Shown: one piece after another, positions 59,150 through 64,000 of the stretch
Layout: the number at the start of each line of letters is the position of its first letter
How positions within the stretch are numbered: the stretch's first letter is position 1
NCBI GenBank assembly: GCA_023614405.1
Contig: CM042684.1
Coordinates: forward strand, 534,734,682-534,798,681
DNA: 64,000 nt
DNA from: Avena insularis
Lineage: Eukaryota > Streptophyta > Magnoliopsida > Poales > Poaceae
Direction of reading: 5' to 3'
Position numbers and translations under genes: made by a program
The notes under the pieces: generated by a model
The model's database searches: none
The model's input: the letters and a program-made list of their open reading frames with translations, nothing else
Told to the model about the DNA's origin: nothing

Positions 59150-59583
59150 TTAGGACGCCCAGCACCCCATCGAACACACCCAACCCAACCCATTCCCTCC
59201 CAGCGACACCACCCCATCCCCTTAGCTCCGCCTTCATCGTCGGCACATCCTGGCCGCTTCCGGCGAGTCCTCGCGCAGCCGAACAACCGCCATGGCACCC
59301 CCTGCTCCTCCTATCCCGACTCCATGGCGTGGAACCGCGGATCCCTTGCCCCACGACGAACCCTAGCCGCGCAAGATCCCAGCTTGTCGGCGCCGCCTTG
59401 GACTCCTGCAGCATTCACAGCTCTTTCGCTACGGCGCGCGGTGGCCGTCTACGCCGCCCCAGTGGTGATCCTGCCGCCGGTCCGGATGCTAGGTTTAGGT
59501 CAGCGGGATGGACCCTGCCTCCGCCGGTATGAGCGCCGTCGTCGATTGGGAGCAGCCGAGGCGTTGCAGCTGACCGATTCATA
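59150..59583 (+). other. GC-rich exon-like segment inside the CACTA element
   Basis: C-rich leader-like sequence followed by a GC-rich frame (ATG 59324 to 59584) and then an AT-rich 0.8-kb stretch, the base profile of a plant first exon and intron. A possible donor TAG/GTAAAATT lies at 59582-59592. The frame has no recognised domain. It may be the 5' exon of a chimeric gene ending with the CDS at 60684. Confidence 0.35.
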
Positions 59584-60683
59584 GGTAAAATTTCTCTGCC
59601 ACGTATGCGTGCTGCGTACAGGGCCCTTGCCATCAGGCTAGTTGTTGGCTCGTGTGATGGTAGAATGGATTGGAACTGCAGATTTGTACAGGAAAAACTA
59701 TTGCTTTGCTATCTGAATGGGTGTTGAAAAACTGGTTCTTCTGTACTGTAATAATCTATGCACATTTTGGTCTGGAAAATTAGTTTTTTTTGTCAGTTAC
59801 ACGATAAACCTTTGTTGGTGTGTTCTCTCATTGAATCTGCTCTATTCTAGTAATGGCTGAAACTTGCAGTACCTTATAGAAGTATTTAATGTTGACTATG
59901 GAACAAACCTCATGATATTGTACTTGCTCTGTAGACTACCATGCTAATTTTAAGTTAATACTCCATTAGTGATACAGTACTTGGTCTATGCACATACAGT
60001 AGTTTTCTTACATTATGCACATACAGTTCTTTAATACTGCTCGGATTATATTCCTTCAAAGATTATTCAATTTAATGTTACCTGCTTTTATTGCAAAAAA
60101 GATTATTAGTCTGTACTTGCTTAATCATTCATGGATTACTATGTACTTGCTCACTGAAATTGAACTTGAACTTGCATTTTAAACCTGTTTCACAGTAGTA
60201 GTAGTACAAACTTGTTTCACAGTAAGAGTAGTACAAACAGTTTCAGCAGAAATTGACTGTTTTAGTTTTGTGCTTAATTATTCATGCTACTCCAGTGTTG
60301 TTTCTGCTTGTACAAAAATTTGACTGTTTCTACTTGGTTAACCTGATGTCTTTTTGCTGCTCTTTGTTCAGGTATGGGTCTGCTGCTGCTTCTGTGATAT
60401 GTTGCTTAATGATTCACGTACATACGTGTTGATCAGGATCCGCGTGGAAGCATCCGGCCACGGGACCTCCTCATCCTCCAAAGAGTCAGCGCTTACATCT
60501 TTACCGCGCTCGTGGTCTCCTACGTCGCAGAGCTGTCCTATCTCTTCTCCCACGCCGTCGTCGCAAGCCTCGGCGTTTCAAGTGGCTTTCCCGTTTCTTC
60601 CTCTCGCAGTCACAGGACTTAACTATGAAAATACAACCAACATATATATTTGCATGATGTACTAATATGCCTTGTCAATAGAG

Positions 60684-60914
60684 ATGCCGACGTACGTTGT
60701 GTACAAGGGTCGGGTTCCAGGTGTCTACGAGGAGTGGGTGGACTGCCACCAACAAGTGGACAAGTTCAGCGGCAACAGCTACAAGGGATACGCGATTAGA
60801 GAGGAGGCGGTGGCCAAGTGGAGGAGACACGTGTGGAAGAAGAACCGGACAAAGATCTTGGTACCGCTCCTTCTCATCGGCATCGTGGTTACGGTGTACT
60901 ATATTCTGTCCTAA
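60684..60914 (+). CDS. RNase H1 N-terminal-like domain protein with C-terminal membrane anchor
   Basis: 76 residues from ATG 60684. Residues 4-46 match the RNase H1 N-terminal/caulimovirus viroplasmin-type fold (Pfam Cauli_VI class): YVVYKGRVPGVY, then W18, then QQVDKFSGNSYKGY with F28 and K34, then a helix REEAVAKW. In RNase H1 this domain binds RNA/DNA hybrids using the aromatic and lysine positions kept here. Residues 47-57 are basic; 58-75 form one hydrophobic helix followed directly by the terminus, as in tail-anchored membrane proteins. There is no catalytic RNase H domain. A branch-like TACTAAT (near 60659) and AATAG (60677-60681) just before the ATG suggest a 3' splice site, so the ATG may lie near the start of a last exon with more protein upstream. 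It sits wholly inside the 3.9-kb CACTA element. The membrane role and function are unknown. Confidence 0.75.
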   Translation: MPTYVVYKGRVPGVYEEWVDCHQQVDKFSGNSYKGYAIREEAVAKWRRHVWKKNRTKILVPLLLIGIVVTVYYILS

Positions 60915-61194
60915 GGTAGGCGGTGACCACATCACGCGGTTGTAAGTTATATGAGTGAGATAAACACTTGTGAAATATACTTGTACACTTATTCGGTTCT
61001 AAGTGATGTGATTGATGAACACTTGTGAACATCCGTGCTTGTTGATGTATTATATGTGAACTGGAACATTTGTACTGCTGTGTGCAGCTTTTCTATGAAT
61101 TTCTGTTAATTTTTGTGTATTTCCTATAATATACCTGTTATATACCTGTATTTGTACCAGATTCTGAAAATTTTGAAATTCTGAAAAAAGGATT

Positions 61195-61425
61195 CTGTGG
61201 AGCATATGGCTATATGCGCCACAGAATTCTACCCCAGATTCTGTGGCGCATAGGCGCATATTCTGTGGAATTCTATATGCGCCACAGAATCTGGGGTAGA
61301 ATTCTGTGGCGCATATAGCCATATGCTCCACAGAATTTTGAGAATTTTGTGGCGCATATACATATGTGCCACAGAAATATAATTTTAGTGGCGACAATTT
61401 AGTGGCGACCACTAGATGTGCCATA
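61195..61425. repeat. right subterminal repeats of the CACTA element
   Basis: ATATGCGCCACAGAATTCTA and its inverse repeat several times, mirroring the left end. Confidence 0.9.
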
Positions 61426-61470
61426 GAAATTGTTTTTGGTGCGCCACTCATAACGTTTTTCCTAGTAGTG

Positions 61471-62437
61471 TAATAACCGACCCTTATCCGTTTTGTTTGG
61501 TTTTTGTGTCAAGATCAACCTCTAACGAGAGAGAAGTAAGATTTGGGGAAGTTGCTGTCCCGAAACAGATTTTTGTGCTTCACCGTAAAAATTCGTGAGA
61601 GACCTATGTCTGTCCGATTGAGATGTAATTTTTTGTGCTTCTGCCCTAGGTTGTTATTTAACTTTAGTTAGTTTTGCACTTTTTGATTTGAGCAACAGAA
61701 GATTTTCGAAAAAATTGATCTTTACCTGCTGGTCTGTTTTGACAGATTTAGCCACTCTTGCATTTGCTTCTTTATTCGATTTTCTTTTTGAATTATTTTT
61801 GGGTTTTCGGAAGGAGTTGCTACAGTAGCCTATGTTTTGATGCTTTTTAGTTAAAGTTGGACTCAAAAGGTTCTATCACTTCACTTATACTAATGTTGCT
61901 AATAAGAACCGTGTGAAGTTTTGTGTGAAAGAAATTTTCAGGAAGTGGAGACAATGGTGTAATAAGAAAGAGAAGGTTTTTATGACTCAAGTAATAAGTG
62001 TATGAAGATGAAGATATCGATGATATTCAAGAGATGACTCCGAAAGAATCTTCTAGATACCAAATTCAGAGACCTGCAGAGTCTGTGTTCAAATAGGTAA
62101 CAGTTCTGGTAAGAAAAGTTCCGCGAAAATACAATCCAACTATATTTTTACAGTTTTCAGTCAATAAGGAAAGTTTCGAAGCGAAAAAGGGACGGAACCG
62201 GAGCCGGGGTAGCCCACACCACCTGCACGTGCCGCCCACCTGGTCAGCGCCACCAGGTGGTGAGGCCACCCAGACTCCGCCTCGACCTGCTTTCTCCATA
62301 CAAAGACTTCCTTTTGATGTGAAACTTCGTAATATATAACCCCCCGGATCTTCCGAGGTTCGTATATTGTGTTTTCGTCGTGTTTTTGTTTCGATATGTT
62401 TCTGCCAGGATATACTCTTTGAAAGTTTGGAAGCACA
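61471..62437 (+). other. resumed Gypsy internal non-coding sequence
   Basis: Continues the sequence broken at 57564, with TTGCTGTCCCGAAACAGATT matching (inverted) the 40870-40890 area. From about 62160 a GC-rich stretch with CACCAGGTGGTGAGGCCACC resembles the promoter-proximal part of the local Gypsy LTRs. Confidence 0.6.
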
Positions 62438-62692
62438 ATGGTGTCTGCCAAGGATAAAGGGAAGGAGCCTATGGAGGAAGATCTCCAAGACCCCAAGCAG
62501 GGACTGGTACCTTTAGTCTCTTGCCCTGCATTAACGGAAGCCCTACGAGTCACTAAGGAGTTCTACGATAAGTACCGAGACTTGCGGAGGAAGGTGGATA
62601 TGCTTCAATGGGAGAATAATAGGCTTCGCAAGATGCTGGAAGATTTCCTCACGTCAACTAAGGAAATAATACCACCACCACCGAAGGAGTAA
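62438..62692 (+). CDS. small coiled-coil protein encoded in the Gypsy 3' region
   Basis: 84 residues. The N-terminus is acidic and basic (MVSAKDKGKEPMEED). Residues about 38-75 form a predicted coiled coil (FYDKYRDLRRKVDMLQWENN, then RLRKMLEDFL) with Leu/Met at heptad-like spacing, and a proline tail ends the protein. No database family is recognised. The frame lies between the gag region and the AAGCTTGGGGGAG motif that precedes the element's 3' end. The minus-strand relative has no such frame in the corresponding place. A GC-rich stretch just upstream could act as a leader or promoter. It may be an accessory protein of the element, or a chance frame. Confidence 0.45.
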   Translation: MVSAKDKGKEPMEEDLQDPKQGLVPLVSCPALTEALRVTKEFYDKYRDLRRKVDMLQWENNRLRKMLEDFLTSTKEIIPPPPKE

Positions 62693-64000
62693 CTCGTCAT
62701 CAGGTTTGGCATCCCCTTGGTTTATTCCAAGCTTGGGGGAGTGTCGCGGTATCATATCACTATCTTCTATCTTTTTTACCTTATTAGTAGAGTCATATCA
62801 TGAATAGAGGAGTTATTTTGTAGTATGGTTTGCATTATGGAAGTGTCCCCTCTCTCGTTAGATTTGTATCCCTTGGTGTGAGTTTCCGTTATGGAATATT
62901 AATGAGAAGTTCTATCATTCACTCTTTTGCATAGCTTATGTTAGTTTTCAATTTGTGGTTATATGATTGATCTTGTTGTTAGTATTGGTAGCACTTTGGG
63001 ATCATTGAGTTAATTTAGTTGGTTTTGGCAAACCTGGCTCGTCGAGTAACACCTTTTTGAGAGTTGAAAAGAAAAAGATAGAAGTACTCGAGAGAAAAAT
63101 AATTTCATCATCTTTCTTTCTTGATTTGCTCATAAGTTTAGTATTCTCTAGTTAAGATCTTTTGTGCTTCCGAGGAAGATTGTATGTTTGTCTTTATCAC
63201 TTGTATGTTTGTTTGTTTCCTTCAACTCTTGTACTTGCTATCCATCCTTGCTAGCCAAAAACCTGTACCGAGAGGGTATTCTTCTCGTGCATCCACCTCC
63301 TTTAAACCAAAACCTTTGTCACTTGTGTCCACCATACCTACCTAGTAGCATTATTGCTATTCCAAGTAAATTCATGTTTTGTCTACCTCCCAAATTAAAC
63401 TTGTTATGTGAAAATTAGTGATTAAAACTCTCATGAACTTGATGGCACACTTTACTTTCTTGCACTTAATAAACCTGAACCATTGTGAACTCTCCATGAA
63501 GGTTATATGCTTGAAAATTATAGGCTGGGGATTAGCAGAACCGTGCTGTCACGGGGAACGCTTTCAACACTTGTAAATATATACCCAGTTGATACCTTGC
63601 TCTTTTGTTTGCGGATGTCGTCGGTGTGAAATAAAAGGGGAGCTTGTAAGTCCATGGAGTTATGTATGTGTGTTAGAGAAAGCGCTGGGCATTGGTCTAA
63701 TCCATGCTGACATGGTGGAAACCTGCAGCGTAACCATAATGATATCTATGAAGCATTCTTCTTATAAAAAAGAGAGAGATAGCTATTGAGAAAAAGAAAA
63801 GAAAAAAAAGAGATACTATGAAAAGAGGAAAGAGAGAAAAAAGCACCATTTTCCCATGGTAAATAAGAAGATTGCTAAGATACTCATTGTCTGCTTGCCT
63901 TGTCATTTTGATATGGGGATTCTTCCATATCATCGGGCAAGGGGTACCCCGTTGGCGGTTCTCAATGATACGCACATACTTACAATGACAAGAACTTACC
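62693..64000 (+). other. Gypsy 3' non-coding region up to window end
   Basis: Begins with ATTCCAAGCTTGGGGGAG, then AT-rich sequence. 63500-63965 matches 39050-39480 in inverted orientation (for example GGGCAAGGGGTACCCCGTTG versus its complement at 39068). No gene; the frames are short and unsupported. Confidence 0.75.

Larger units (their letters stand above)
57565..61470. mobile_element. CACTA transposon, 3.9 kb, with TAA target duplication
   Basis: Ends CACTACTAGGAAAACG and CGTTTTTCCTAGTAGTG are inverted repeats. TAA flanks both sides (57562-57564, 61471-61473). The inverted paralogous site at about 40970-40990 lacks the element and reads TTCAGTAATAAC after reorientation, confirming the exact insertion. 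Both ends carry many copies of TGTGGCGCATAT/ATATGCGCCACAG. No transposase is present, so it is non-autonomous. It carries at least one small gene. Confidence 0.95.
46072..64000 (+). mobile_element. Gypsy retrotransposon, plus strand, continues past window end
   Basis: 5' LTR 46072-47583 (TGATACGTCC...GTGGGTCATCA), then a primer-binding site, gag, and a long non-coding 3' part. It is interrupted by a Copia element (48614-56924) and a CACTA element (57565-61470). The 3' LTR is not in the window. No polymerase domain was found, so it is non-autonomous as far as visible. The 5' target duplication would be GTGCC (46067-46071). Confidence 0.85.

Noticed and set aside
63589..63975. Membrane-like minus-strand frame (Phe/Leu-rich)
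   Set aside because: It is the AT-rich non-coding region of the Gypsy group. The same stretch occurs inverted at 39.0-39.5 kb.

Overview
The window looks like an intergenic, repeat-dominated block of a large grass genome, most probably Triticeae (wheat, barley, rye or Aegilops type). This rests on family hallmarks: Stowaway MITEs with CTCCCTCCGT ends, CACTA transposons with CCGGGACTAAAGG subterminal repeats, a Copia LTR starting TGAAGGAAATATGCCC, Gypsy LTRs starting TGATAC, and a GGCGCCGTTGCCGGGGA primer-binding site. No species can be fixed without a database search. I see only two convincing non-transposon genes: an intact SUPERMAN-type C2H2 zinc-finger gene with a C-terminal EAR motif (4187-4651, +) and a decayed F-box gene (7-1290, -). 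A third small gene, an RNase H1-N-terminal-like domain plus a C-terminal membrane anchor (60684-60914, +), lies inside a CACTA element.

Region 1 (1-2.6 kb) is the F-box pseudogene plus empty sequence. Region 2 (2.62-14.16 kb) lies between two CACTA ends whose terminal repeats match at 24 of 27 positions. Between them lie the zinc-finger gene, an orphan end of another CACTA family (5275), a tandem array of a ~354-bp repeat (5800-8129) and a 4.6-kb solo-LTR-like insertion with a CAACG target duplication (8130-12724). Region 3 (14.16-15.85 kb) is a PIF/Harbinger element with a DDE transposase broken by three stops.

Region 4 (15.9-31.5 kb) holds Stowaway MITEs, a 128-bp triplicated repeat, a Copia LTR fragment, a LINE reverse-transcriptase scrap, and a segmental duplication (19.43-20.23 kb versus 24.48-30.49 kb). 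A 4.4-kb L1-type LINE (24744-29170, -) with an 11-bp target duplication GGCACATATTA was later inserted into the second copy of that duplication.

Region 5 (31.5-46.07 kb) is a minus-strand nest: a Gypsy-like LTR (31515-32908), a decayed Copia element (32.9-36.7 kb), and a Gypsy element with three related LTRs (36726, 42282, 44847) and a split gag. Region 6 (46.07 kb to past the window end) is a plus-strand Gypsy element whose 5' LTR cuts into the last minus-strand LTR. Its gag reading frame is interrupted by a complete 8.3-kb Copia element (48614-56924, duplication AAAGG), and its 3' non-coding part by a 3.9-kb CACTA element (57565-61470, duplication TAA).

The relative order of insertions can be read directly: minus-strand Gypsy, then plus-strand Gypsy, then the Copia and CACTA elements. 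Most open frames here are transposon remnants or chance frames. The points most worth checking are the regulatory gene lodged between CACTA sequences and the tail-anchored RNase H1-N-like protein carried by the 3.9-kb CACTA.
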